Positions 42,197 through 50,106 of a stretch of DNA of 64,000 nt are shown in pieces. A program made the position numbers and the translations under genes. The DNA is from Amycolatopsis coloradensis. Its GTDB lineage: Bacteria > Actinomycetota > Actinomycetes > Mycobacteriales > Pseudonocardiaceae. The stretch is from the NCBI RefSeq assembly GCF_037997115.1, contig NZ_CP150484.1:912132-976131 (forward strand). Reading direction: 5' to 3'. The stretch's first letter is position 1. Every line of letters starts with the position of its first letter. The notes under the pieces were generated by a model. That model saw only the letters and a list, made by a program, of their open reading frames with translations. It was not told the origin of the DNA and made no database searches.

Positions 42197-43735
42197 TCAG
42201 AACGTGATGGCGAACCCGTCGATCGAGCCGGTGTCGAACCGGTAGACGTCCTGCGCGCTCAGCTTCCAGGTGCCGTTGGCCGCCTCACCGGAGGCATCGA
42301 CCGTGAAGGTCTCGTGCACGCCGTCGGCCGAGCCGACTCCTCCGGACTCCTTGAGCCGGTAGGCCTTGCCACTCGGCCCGATCAGGTCGAGCACGAGGTC
42401 CGCGGTGTAGGTGTGCGAGATGTCCACCTTCACCGGGAGCGAAGCGGAAGCCTTGCCGTCACAGCCTTCCTGGGTCACGGAACTGGTCACCGCCGCCCCG
42501 GCGTCCGGAATGGACACCGGCGTGGTGTTCGACTTGGCCCCGCACTGCGGCCCGGGGCCACCGCTGCCGATCGACGAGACGTTCAGCAGCTTGTTCGGCG
42601 AGCCGCTGCCCGCGTTCTTGATGACACCCGCGGTCGCGCCGTTCACCAGCGCGTCCCGCACCTGCTGCGGAGAGGCGCCGGGGTTGGCCGACAGGTAGAG
42701 CGCGGCCGCGCCGACGACGTGCGGTGTCGCCATCGAGGTCCCGTTCATCACCGCCGAACCGCCGCTGCTCGGGCTCAGCGACGTGATGTTCGAACCGGGG
42801 GCGAAGATGTCGGTGCAGCTTCCGTAGTTCGAGAACGAAGACCGGTTGTCCGAGGAGTCCGAGGCGTTGACCGTGATCGCCTCGGGCACCCGGGCCGGGC
42901 TGGTGTTGCAGGCGTCGGTGGAGGCGTTGCCCGCCGCCACGCCGTAGACGACACCCGACGCGATCGACCGCTTCACCGCGTCGTCCCCGACCCCGGGGGC
43001 GTCCATGGTCAGGCTCATGTTCGCCACGGCGGGCTTCTTGGCGTTCGCCGTCACCCAGTCGACGGCGTCGATGATGCCCGAGTCCGGACCGGAGTTGTCG
43101 CAGCCCAATACTTTCAACCCGACGATCTTGACCTTCTTCGCGACCCCGTAGGTCTTGCTGCCGATCGTGCCCGCGGTGTGACTGCCGTGTCCGTTGCAGT
43201 CCGTGCCGTCGCCACCCATGAAATCCTTGCCGAGGGCGGCGCGCCCTTCGTACTCCGGATTCGACGGGTTGATGCCGCTGTCGAGGTCGTACGCCGTGAC
43301 GCCCGCGCCCTCGTTGGGATACGTGTAGGCCTTGTCGAGCGGGAGGTTCTTCTGGTCGACCCGGTCCAGGCCCCAGGTCGGGTTCTGCTGGGTGCCGGTG
43401 CCGCGCGCGGTGCCGTCTTCGTACACCGCCTTGACCGACGGGTCCGCGGCCAGCTTCCGCGCTTCCGCGGGGGTCATGCTCTTGGCCGAGAACCCGCGGA
43501 TGGCCGACGTCCAGACCGAACGGACCTCACCGCCGTACCGTTCGGCCAGATCAGCCGAAGCCGACTGTCCCGCCGCGGCGACGTCATGGAGGACGACGAT
43601 GTACTGGTCGCCGTAGTGCTCCTTGGCGGGGATCACCACACCTTCGGCCTCGGCGGCGACGGCCGTTCCGGCGCCGAGAGCGAGCAACGGGCTCAGCAGG
43701 CCGAGCGCCAGCAGGGTTTTCGTCTTGTCACGCAT
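42197..43735 (-). CDS. Secreted S8 subtilisin-like protease with C-terminal P-domain
   Basis: A 512-residue preproprotein. Signal peptide about 1-28, inhibitor I9 prosegment about 43-108 (DQYIVVLHDV, SVKAVYEDG), S8 protease about 115-385 and a proprotein-convertase P-domain at about 400-512 (TYTADLVLDLIGPSGKAYRL, WKLSAQDVYRFDTGSIDGFA). The triad is D152 (DLDSGI), H183 (GHGSHTAGT) and S334 (NGTSMATPHV), with N270 in VAAGNAS. The sequence around the Asp is unusual (AYDLDSG rather than the common YVIDTG). AGAGGGG precedes the ATG. It is 27 bp downstream of the trypsin-like gene on the same strand and may be co-transcribed. Confidence 0.93.
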   Translation of the reverse strand: MRDKTKTLLALGLLSPLLALGAGTAVAAEAEGVVIPAKEHYGDQYIVVLHDVAAAGQSASADLAERYGGEVRSVWTSAIRGFSAKSMTPAEARKLAADPSVKAVYEDGTARGTGTQQNPTWGLDRVDQKNLPLDKAYTYPNEGAGVTAYDLDSGINPSNPEYEGRAALGKDFMGGDGTDCNGHGSHTAGTIGSKTYGVAKKVKIVGLKVLGCDNSGPDSGIIDAVDWVTANAKKPAVANMSLTMDAPGVGDDAVKRSIASGVVYGVAAGNASTDACNTSPARVPEAITVNASDSSDNRSSFSNYGSCTDIFAPGSNITSLSPSSGGSAVMNGTSMATPHVVGAAALYLSANPGASPQQVRDALVNGATAGVIKNAGSGSPNKLLNVSSIGSGGPGPQCGAKSNTTPVSIPDAGAAVTSSVTQEGCDGKASASLPVKVDISHTYTADLVLDLIGPSGKAYRLKESGGVGSADGVHETFTVDASGEAANGTWKLSAQDVYRFDTGSIDGFAITF

Positions 43736-43762
43736 GGGAAATCCCCTCTGCTTCGGTGAAGA

Positions 43763-45220
43763 TCACTGGACGGTGAGGGTGTACGTGGTGGTCGCGGTCT
43801 TGCCGCCGCCGTCCTTCGCGGTCACCGTGACCGGGTACGTGCCCGGCTGGAACGGCGCGAAGACCTGCATGGTCGAGCTGCCACCGCTCGACACGCTCTG
43901 CGGCGAGAAGAACGGGTTGATCGGCAGTCCGGATCCACTGGCGGACAAGGCGATCGAACCGGCACCCCCGGTCGCGGTGACGGTCGCGCTCACCAGCGAG
44001 CCCGCGCGGCCGGATCCCGAAGACGGGTTCACGGTCACCTTCAGGTCGCCGACCGGAGGTTCACCCGCGCCGACGGTGAGCGAGAGTCCCGCGGTGGCCG
44101 TCTCGGTGGTGCCCTTTCCGGAAACCGTGACCTGATAAGCCTTTTCCGGAGTGCCGGCGGCGGTCTCGATGGTCAGCTTCGCCACTTCGCCCGCCTTGAT
44201 CGTGGCGGGCTGGAACGTCGCGTTGGCACCTTCGGGCAATCCCGACGCCGACAGGGTGACGTTCTCGGCGCCGTTCTTGCCGGGTTTGCTCGTGACACTC
44301 ACCGACACGTACTTCCCCGGCAGGACCTTCACCGACGAGGGCGAAGCCGCGAGAGTGAAGGCGTCACCCGGCTGTTCGCCGCCGATCTGCTCGGCGACCC
44401 AGTCCCCCATCTCGTTGTTGAGCCTGCTGTAGACGCTGTACCAGCGGAAGTCGCTGCGGCTCCACGAGGTGACCCCGACGACCTTCCCGTTCACGACGAA
44501 CGGGCCGCCGCTGTCGCCCGGCAGGACGGTCTTGCGTCCGTCGGGGTAACCGGCGCAGATCATCGTCTTCGGGTCGACGCCGTTCTCCACGCCGGTGCAC
44601 TGGCTCGCGTTCACGATCGGCAACGTCAGCTTGTGCAGCGTGACGTCCTGCGTGGAGTCGTTGATGTCCTTCTTTCCGTACCCGAGGCTGAACCCGTCCT
44701 TGCCCGGCGCCTCCAGGCCGGTGTCCGCGGACGTGGCGACCTTCGCGTAGCCGCCGGGCGGGACCGGGATGTCGCCGTCGACGGTGATCACCGCGACGTC
44801 GTACCCGTTCCAGGGCTGGGTGAACCTGGGGTGAATCTTGTAGTCGACGGCCTTCAGCTGGGTGCCGCCCGCGCTCTTCAGGTCGTCGAGTCCATAAAGG
44901 ACGCTCTTCTCGCCCGCCAGCTCCTTGCAGTGGGCCGCGACCAGGACCTTCCGCGGCGCGATGACGGAGCCGGAGCAGCTCTGCCCCTTCGGTCGCGAGC
45001 CACCTTCCCGCAGCGCGGCGATGACGTACGGGTAGTCCTTCACCGACGCCGGTGTGCCGCCGATGCTCTGGCCCTGGACGCCACCCGCCGGCAGGGGCGC
45101 GGCATCGGTGGGACTGATGGCGCTCAGGGGATCGGCCGGTGCCGCACCGGCGAAGCCCGCCGCCGGCGCCAGGGCGGCCATGGTCAGGGCGACCACGCCG
45201 AAGATCCGTTTTCTGCTCAC
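43763..45220 (-). CDS. Secreted trypsin-like S1 protease with C-terminal Ig-like domains
   Basis: A 485-residue secreted protease. Signal peptide about 1-28 (KRIFGVVALTMAALAPAAGF), S1 catalytic domain about 55-275, then two Ig/PKD-like domains. The triad is H97 (LVAAHCK), D141 (NGYDVAVI) and S237 (LPGDSGGPF). The cysteine at SCSG pairs as in trypsins. GTG 45220 has AAAGGAA upstream; the frame is open above it but gives a poor N-terminus. A 14-bp box at 45369, also found before the LAL regulator gene, lies about 149 bp upstream. It leads the gene pair with the subtilisin gene. Confidence 0.92.
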   Translation of the reverse strand: MSRKRIFGVVALTMAALAPAAGFAGAAPADPLSAISPTDAAPLPAGGVQGQSIGGTPASVKDYPYVIAALREGGSRPKGQSCSGSVIAPRKVLVAAHCKELAGEKSVLYGLDDLKSAGGTQLKAVDYKIHPRFTQPWNGYDVAVITVDGDIPVPPGGYAKVATSADTGLEAPGKDGFSLGYGKKDINDSTQDVTLHKLTLPIVNASQCTGVENGVDPKTMICAGYPDGRKTVLPGDSGGPFVVNGKVVGVTSWSRSDFRWYSVYSRLNNEMGDWVAEQIGGEQPGDAFTLAASPSSVKVLPGKYVSVSVTSKPGKNGAENVTLSASGLPEGANATFQPATIKAGEVAKLTIETAAGTPEKAYQVTVSGKGTTETATAGLSLTVGAGEPPVGDLKVTVNPSSGSGRAGSLVSATVTATGGAGSIALSASGSGLPINPFFSPQSVSSGGSSTMQVFAPFQPGTYPVTVTAKDGGGKTATTTYTLTVQ

Positions 45221-45368
45221 GGTGATTCCTTTCCGGGAAATCGCGACTGCCCGACAACTGTCGATCGGCGGCGGAAACGGAACAATAGTGGAGCGCGGCG
45301 GATGGCCCACTATTTAAAGAAACCGCCTCTCACCTGCGGTTTCTCCCGGCGTACCCAGCGAATAGCGG

Positions 45369-45382
45369 AATACGGACCCTTA
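45369..45382 (-). promoter_or_regulatory. Shared 14-bp regulatory box, trypsin-gene copy
   Basis: On the minus strand this reads TAAGGGTCCGTATT. The same 14 bases occur at 48377-48390. Each copy lies about 150 bp before a start codon (45220 and 48223) in the same direction, and ACCGCAGGT follows both. The box includes the stop codon of the LAL gene. Confidence 0.7.
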
Positions 45383-48223
45383 AGGAATGGTTGGAGAACC
45401 GTCGCCGAGCAGGTCCTCGGTCAAGACGGTGCGCGAAGGCAGGCCCAATTTCCGGAGTGCCCGTCCGACGTGGATCTCGACCGTCCTCGGCGACAGGAAC
45501 AGCCGCTCGCCGATCTCCCGGTTCGTGAGGTTCTGGGCGGCGAGCCGGGCGACTTCGAGTTCCCTCGGCGACAACGCTTCGCCGTAGCCCTTGCGGCCGC
45601 GCCGCGGCATCTCCGGATCACACCGCCGGAGCGAACGACGACAGCGGAGCGCGTCCACGGCGGCGCCGAGGCTCGCGTACGTCGTCTCCGCGGTGGTGAA
45701 GGACGCGACGGCACGCGCCCGCTCCCCGGCTTCGGAGAAACATCCGGCCGCGAGTTCGTCGGCGTAGGCGGCGAAATACGGGAGAGGCAGCGCACTGTAG
45801 GCCTGCGCCGCACCGAGCAGCAGATCACCGGCGGCGAGCGTCTCGCCACGCGCCTGGGTGAGCATGCCCCGGCACAGCAGCGCCGACGCGTTCGCGACCG
45901 GTGCGTCCTTGCCGTCGATACCCTGCCGGTACTCCGCGAGGAGTTCCCGCGCCTCGACGTGCTGTCCCAGCCCGAGCATGGTGCGCACGGCGAACGGCAT
46001 CAGTTCGGCCGCCCAGACCCAATTGTTCTTGCGGCGTACGGTTTCCAGGCCGAACTCGGCGAGGCGCCTTGCCGCCTGCAGGTCCTTGCCCGCCTGATGG
46101 ACCGCGACGCGGCCCGCGTACGCCGAAGCCTGCACCGGGACGCTACCCGCGGACAGCGCGAACGCCGCGTCGAAACTGCGCAGTGCCGCCGTCGGCCGGT
46201 GCTGCCCGTACTCGTACCAGCCGAGCACCAACAGCGGCTCGGCCGCCAGCGAACCGTCCTTGTCTACCCGCGTCAGCATCGCCCGCGCCTTCTCCGCGAC
46301 GCTCGCCCACTCCCCCATCGCGAGGTCCAGCCGTAGTTCCGTGCCGTCGGCCAGCGCGTCGAGATACGGCTGGTGGTCGTCACGGATCAGTCGCCGCGCC
46401 GTCGTGAGATAGGCCCGCGCCACCGGGTAGTGCCCGTTCCACGCCACCGCGTCGGCCAGGTTGATGTAGGTGCGGGCCACCTGGCGGCAGACCTCGGCCG
46501 ACTCCGGGGCCCGCGGCAGGTCGGCGACCTCGTCCCAGGCCTCCGGATCGGCGATCTGCATCCGCGCCGAAAGCCGGTTCGCGGCGATCGCGGCGAGCAG
46601 CCCGGCGTCGTGTTCTCCCTTGCTCACCTGTTCGGCCTCGTCGAGCCAGCGGAAGTTCTCCTCCACCGGGACGGTGCCGATATGCGGGAGCGCCAGGGTG
46701 ACCAATCCCCTGGCGAGCAGCGCCTGCCGTCTGCCGAGGTCGGCCGCGCCGAGTTCGATCTCGAGCCTGCCCGCTTCGACCTTGCCCACCTGATTGATCA
46801 GCACCTGTCCGAGATGGACCCGGATCTCGCCCCGCGCGGCCTTGCTCAGCGGCCATTCGCGCAGGATCTCCCGCAGCAGCCGGACCGTACCGGCGTGCGC
46901 GATACTGCGCGGCAGTTCCCTGCCGAGCCGGACGGCGAACGACTCGCGCGCGGTCCGAGGGAGCTCCGTGTCCCGCAAGGCCGCTTCGAGCAGACGGCTC
47001 GCTTCCTCCGTCCGGCCGTCTTCGATGGCGTTGTCGACCGCCACGCCGGTCCACTGTGTCCACGCGGCGATGTCGCCTGCCAGCCGCGCGTGACGGGCGA
47101 TGAGGGACGCGAAGGGGTCGGCGCTCGCGGCGAGCCGGGCGGCGGCCCGTCCATGCATCGCGCACCGCCGAGGTCCGGGAAGCAGCGCGTAGACCGCTTC
47201 GGCGATCAGCGGGCTTCCCGAGACATAACGGCCGCGGCCGAGATCCCGCAGCAGTCCCGCCTCCACCGCTTCGGTGATCGCGCCCGAGATCTCCCCGGGC
47301 GACGGTGCCGCGACCGCGCCCAGATCCGGTTCCCCGGCGGGCGATCCCAGCACCGCGGCCGCGCGGACGACGTCTTGTGCGCCAGGGCCGATCGCCGCCA
47401 TCAGGCCGGAAACCCGGCTTCGCACGATCGGCGGCACGGTCGCCGACGCCAGTCTGTCCGTCGTAAGCGACTCGGCGGTGTCGCCGACACTCTGGACCAA
47501 AGCCGTCAGGTCGACGGCGATCCCGGACGTGCGCCGGTGCGCGGCTTCGGCGAAATCCGGTGCGCAGCGGCCGAAGGACGCGTCCAGCAGCGTCCGCACC
47601 TGGACGTCGGTGAACGCGGCGAGCGAGAACTGCGCGGTGGTCCCGCCCAGCGGCGGGAATCGCCGCGGGCCGCACGCAGCCACGCTCACCACCACACTCA
47701 GCGGCGGCGCCGGGGAGCCCGCGAGCGCGCGCAGGAGCTCCCATGTGTCGTCGTCGGCGGAGTGGACGTCGTCGAGCACCAGTACCGCGGGACCGCAGCC
47801 GGTCAGTACTTCGCGCACGGCGCGGAACTCCTGCTGCCGGACGGTCTCGGCGTCCGCGTTCTCCGGGAACGGCGGCAACCACGGGGACCATTCGGGGATC
47901 AGCCGTCGCAGGACACCCGTCACCGGCGAGAAACCGGCCGCGTGGGCGGCGGCGACGTCGCTCTTCCCGAGCAGCGCGTCGACCAACGGCGCCAGCCTGC
48001 CCGGCCGTGCGAAGGAGCCGCACCGAGCGGACCAGACCACACGCGACGCGATCCCGGGATGGGCGGCCAGTTCTTCGAGCAGACGGCTCCGGCCCACACC
48101 CGGTTCGCCCTCGACGACGGCGACCGACGGCGGGCGCGAGGCGACGCGCACCAGTTCGGCCAGTTCGGTGTCGCGGGCCACGAACACCGGTGCCGCACCG
48201 ATCGTCGGCATGCTCGGGACCAT
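45380..48223 (-). CDS. LAL-type LuxR regulator (AAA ATPase with C-terminal HTH)
   Basis: A large ATPase regulator of about 947 residues. Walker A is in VVEGEPGVGRSRLLEE and Walker B in VLVLDDVHSADDDTW; a helical repeat (TPR-like) middle follows. The C-terminal LuxR HTH is clear: LSPRELEVARLAAQNLTNRE, then ERLFLSPRTVEIHVGRALRKL. LAL regulators activate secondary metabolism or extracellular enzyme genes. ATG 48223 gives the usual N-terminus; upstream codons are low in quality. A box at 48377 suggests self-control and control of the trypsin gene. It lies between the protease genes and the divergent C70 gene. Confidence 0.87.
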   Translation of the reverse strand: MVPSMPTIGAAPVFVARDTELAELVRVASRPPSVAVVEGEPGVGRSRLLEELAAHPGIASRVVWSARCGSFARPGRLAPLVDALLGKSDVAAAHAAGFSPVTGVLRRLIPEWSPWLPPFPENADAETVRQQEFRAVREVLTGCGPAVLVLDDVHSADDDTWELLRALAGSPAPPLSVVVSVAACGPRRFPPLGGTTAQFSLAAFTDVQVRTLLDASFGRCAPDFAEAAHRRTSGIAVDLTALVQSVGDTAESLTTDRLASATVPPIVRSRVSGLMAAIGPGAQDVVRAAAVLGSPAGEPDLGAVAAPSPGEISGAITEAVEAGLLRDLGRGRYVSGSPLIAEAVYALLPGPRRCAMHGRAAARLAASADPFASLIARHARLAGDIAAWTQWTGVAVDNAIEDGRTEEASRLLEAALRDTELPRTARESFAVRLGRELPRSIAHAGTVRLLREILREWPLSKAARGEIRVHLGQVLINQVGKVEAGRLEIELGAADLGRRQALLARGLVTLALPHIGTVPVEENFRWLDEAEQVSKGEHDAGLLAAIAANRLSARMQIADPEAWDEVADLPRAPESAEVCRQVARTYINLADAVAWNGHYPVARAYLTTARRLIRDDHQPYLDALADGTELRLDLAMGEWASVAEKARAMLTRVDKDGSLAAEPLLVLGWYEYGQHRPTAALRSFDAAFALSAGSVPVQASAYAGRVAVHQAGKDLQAARRLAEFGLETVRRKNNWVWAAELMPFAVRTMLGLGQHVEARELLAEYRQGIDGKDAPVANASALLCRGMLTQARGETLAAGDLLLGAAQAYSALPLPYFAAYADELAAGCFSEAGERARAVASFTTAETTYASLGAAVDALRCRRSLRRCDPEMPRRGRKGYGEALSPRELEVARLAAQNLTNREIGERLFLSPRTVEIHVGRALRKLGLPSRTVLTEDLLGDGSPTIP

Positions 48224-48373
48224 ACCGATCGGACACCCGCCGAAAGGCGGGAACACGAACAGTGACCGGGGTCCGCACGCTTTCCGCTGGTCCACACCAC
48301 GGGAGTCACGACGTCTCCGCACCGTTAACTCGAACGGGCGACGCCGACCTGCGGTGACACAGGCACCCGCGTC

Positions 48374-48399
48374 GGCAATACGGACCCTTAGGTATTGCC
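48374..48399. promoter_or_regulatory. Shared regulatory box in a perfect dyad, LAL/C70 divergent region
   Basis: GGCAATAC, 10-nt spacer, GTATTGCC is a perfect 8-bp inverted repeat. It holds AATACGGACCCTTA (48377-48390), which also occurs at 45369-45382. It lies between the LAL gene and the divergent C70 protease gene and may serve both. Confidence 0.7.
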
Positions 48400-48509
48400 G
48401 CGAACCTTGCCACGAGGCCACCAGAGGGTGAATCTCAGACTATTCGCAGTGCCCCTCTGTCACCTCGCCACAGCGCACACCCCCTGCTCGCGCCGGACGG
48501 CCACCCAGT

Positions 48510-48548
48510 CGGGTAGCCGAAGTTCCCACCTGGCCCTTACGGGTAGCC
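48510..48548. promoter_or_regulatory. Direct repeats in front of the C70 gene
   Basis: CGGGTAGCC occurs at 48510-48518 and again at 48540-48548, exactly 30 bp apart (three helical turns). The gap 48224-48596 holds no gene and is the control region of the LAL and C70 genes. Confidence 0.5.
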
Positions 48549-48596
48549 ACCCGCGCTTGCTTCGCGTTCGACCATCCAGTTAGGAGTGTTCCGACG

Positions 48597-49187
48597 GTGA
48601 AAACCTCATTCAGGCGCGGGCTGGCCACCGCCTTCGCCGGTGTCGCCGCGTTGGTCGCCTTGCAGGCGCCCGCCGCCGCGGCGCCCGCCGTCACGGCGGC
48701 CACCACGATCCCGATCAGGATGCAGGCACAGGAGAAGAGCAACTGGTGCTGGGACGCCAGTGGCAACACGATCGCCGCGTGGTGGGGGCATTCCCTCACC
48801 CAGACGAAGTTCTGCCAGATCGCGCACAACGAGTCCGGAACGGACTGCGCGAACAACCAGGGCTACCTGAGCGATCAGCAGCGGGTGTTCCGCTGGCTGG
48901 GCTTCAGCAACGTCGGCACCTACAGTTCGTCCGGCCAGACGCTGAGCTTCGCCTCCATCAAGAGCCAGGTCGACGCGCGGCAGCCGATCGGCACCCGGAT
49001 CGGCTGGCGCAACGGCGGCGGGCATATGCACGTGCTCTACGGCTACGACAACACCAACGGCGCGACGACGGTGTACTACGGCGACCCGTGGGGCTCGAGC
49101 CCCCGCTACAACCAGATGAGCTACAACGCCTACCGGTCCAACAACTCGTTCACCTGGACCCACACCGTCTACGGGATCAAGGACTGA
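48597..49187 (+). CDS. Secreted papain-like cysteine protease (C70/C39-like)
   Basis: A 196-residue secreted protease. Signal peptide 1-29 ending AAAAP. The mature part has the active-site Cys C51 in KSNWCWDASGNTIAAWWG, the His H143 in NGGGHMHVLYGYD and the acid D163 in YYGDPWGSSP, the C70/papain-like order. Other cysteines at C73 and C84 may form a disulphide. Substrates are unknown. GTG 48597 is preceded by TAGGAG. The gene is 4 bp ahead of the next gene and almost certainly makes an operon with it. It is divergent from the LAL regulator. Confidence 0.88.
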   Translation: MKTSFRRGLATAFAGVAALVALQAPAAAAPAVTAATTIPIRMQAQEKSNWCWDASGNTIAAWWGHSLTQTKFCQIAHNESGTDCANNQGYLSDQQRVFRWLGFSNVGTYSSSGQTLSFASIKSQVDARQPIGTRIGWRNGGGHMHVLYGYDNTNGATTVYYGDPWGSSPRYNQMSYNAYRSNNSFTWTHTVYGIKD

Positions 49188-49191
49188 AACC

Positions 49192-49944
49192 ATGAAGCGA
49201 ACCTTCCTCGGCGCCACGATCCTCGCCCTCGGACTGTCACTGGCGCTCGGCGGCCACGCCTCCGCCGCCGACGCCCCCAGCGGCGCGCCCACCGCCGCCG
49301 ACCTCGCCGCGGTGTCCACAGTGGTCACCAGCGACGCGACCACCCAACGGCTCGCCAACGCGCAGTTCCCCGGCGCCGCCAAGGTGGACACGGCCGTCGC
49401 CGCCAGGACCGCCAAGGCGGATCCGCGGACACCGGTCGCGGTCTACCAGCCGACCGCTGCCTTCATCGCCGGTACTTCCTCCGTCCCGGCCGAACTCGCC
49501 TACGTCGCCACACCCGCCACGCTGGGCAACGGCGACGCCGCGACCGTGTGGTCGCAGCGCGAGGGCTCGGGGTGGTCGGTCTACAACATCGCCTCGGGTG
49601 ACGTCGAAAAGCGCCTCGCGGCGCGGGCCGGCAAGGGCTACCTCCTGAGCGAACCTCAGGCGGGCGCCTGGTACGCCGTCGACGGGGACACCGTGACCGT
49701 CCTCGACGGCTCGTCGGTGGCGAAGACCGGCGAGACGATGACGCTCGCCGCCTACCGAGAGGCCCTGCAGAGCCGCTACGGCGACAAGCTGCCCGGCTCG
49801 ACCTACGACCGCACCGGTGCCGCCGGCGGTTACGGTGCCGCCCCCGCGGGCGGCACCGAGGTGCCGTGGTGGCCGTACGCGCTCGGCGCGGTCTTCCTCG
49901 CCGCCGCGGGCGCGGCCGTCACTCTGCGGCTCCGCAAGCAGTAA
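49192..49944 (+). CDS. Exported membrane-anchored partner of the C70 protease
   Basis: A 250-residue protein that I do not recognise as a named family. It has a signal peptide (MKRTFLGATILALGLSLALG, cut near ASA), an Ala/Thr-rich exported region containing the GSGWSVYNIASGDVEKRL and GYLLSEPQAGAWYAVDGDTV blocks, and a C-terminal transmembrane anchor (WPYALGAVFLAAAGAAVTL) followed by the basic tail RLRKQ. It starts 4 bp after the C70 protease stop, so the two are translated together. It may be a membrane-held inhibitor, substrate or helper (inference). Confidence 0.8.
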   Translation: MKRTFLGATILALGLSLALGGHASAADAPSGAPTAADLAAVSTVVTSDATTQRLANAQFPGAAKVDTAVAARTAKADPRTPVAVYQPTAAFIAGTSSVPAELAYVATPATLGNGDAATVWSQREGSGWSVYNIASGDVEKRLAARAGKGYLLSEPQAGAWYAVDGDTVTVLDGSSVAKTGETMTLAAYREALQSRYGDKLPGSTYDRTGAAGGYGAAPAGGTEVPWWPYALGAVFLAAAGAAVTLRLRKQ

Positions 49945-49952
49945 GCGCCAAG

Positions 49953-49982
49953 GGTGCCGGGACCGCGCGGGGTCCCGGCACC
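49953..49982. terminator. Hairpin terminator of the C70 operon
   Basis: GGTGCCGGGACC (49953-49964) pairs perfectly with 49971-49982 around a 6-nt loop, directly after the stop codon at 49944. Confidence 0.8.
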
Positions 49983-49992
49983 TCCGCGGGGA

Positions 49993-50101
49993 CTGAAGGA
50001 CGCTTTCACCTCATGTGGCGCGGTGAAGGACGCTTTCACCTCATGTGGTGCGGTGAAGGACGCTTTCACCTCATGTGGTGCGGTGAAGGACGCTTTCAGC
50101 C
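49993..50101. repeat. Tandem 30-bp repeats, 3.6 copies
   Basis: Units begin at 49993, 50023, 50053 and 50083. The unit is GTGAAGGACGCTTTCACC followed by TCATGTGGTGCG, and its first part is a self-complementary palindrome. The copies are nearly identical. The AAGGACGCTTTC core also occurs in the large palindrome near 12826. It fills the gap between convergent genes. Confidence 0.85.
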
Positions 50102-50106
50102 CGCCG

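Noticed and set aside
49993..50101. CRISPR-like look of the 30-bp repeats
   Set aside because: The copies are contiguous with no unique spacers of even length and there are no cas genes near by.
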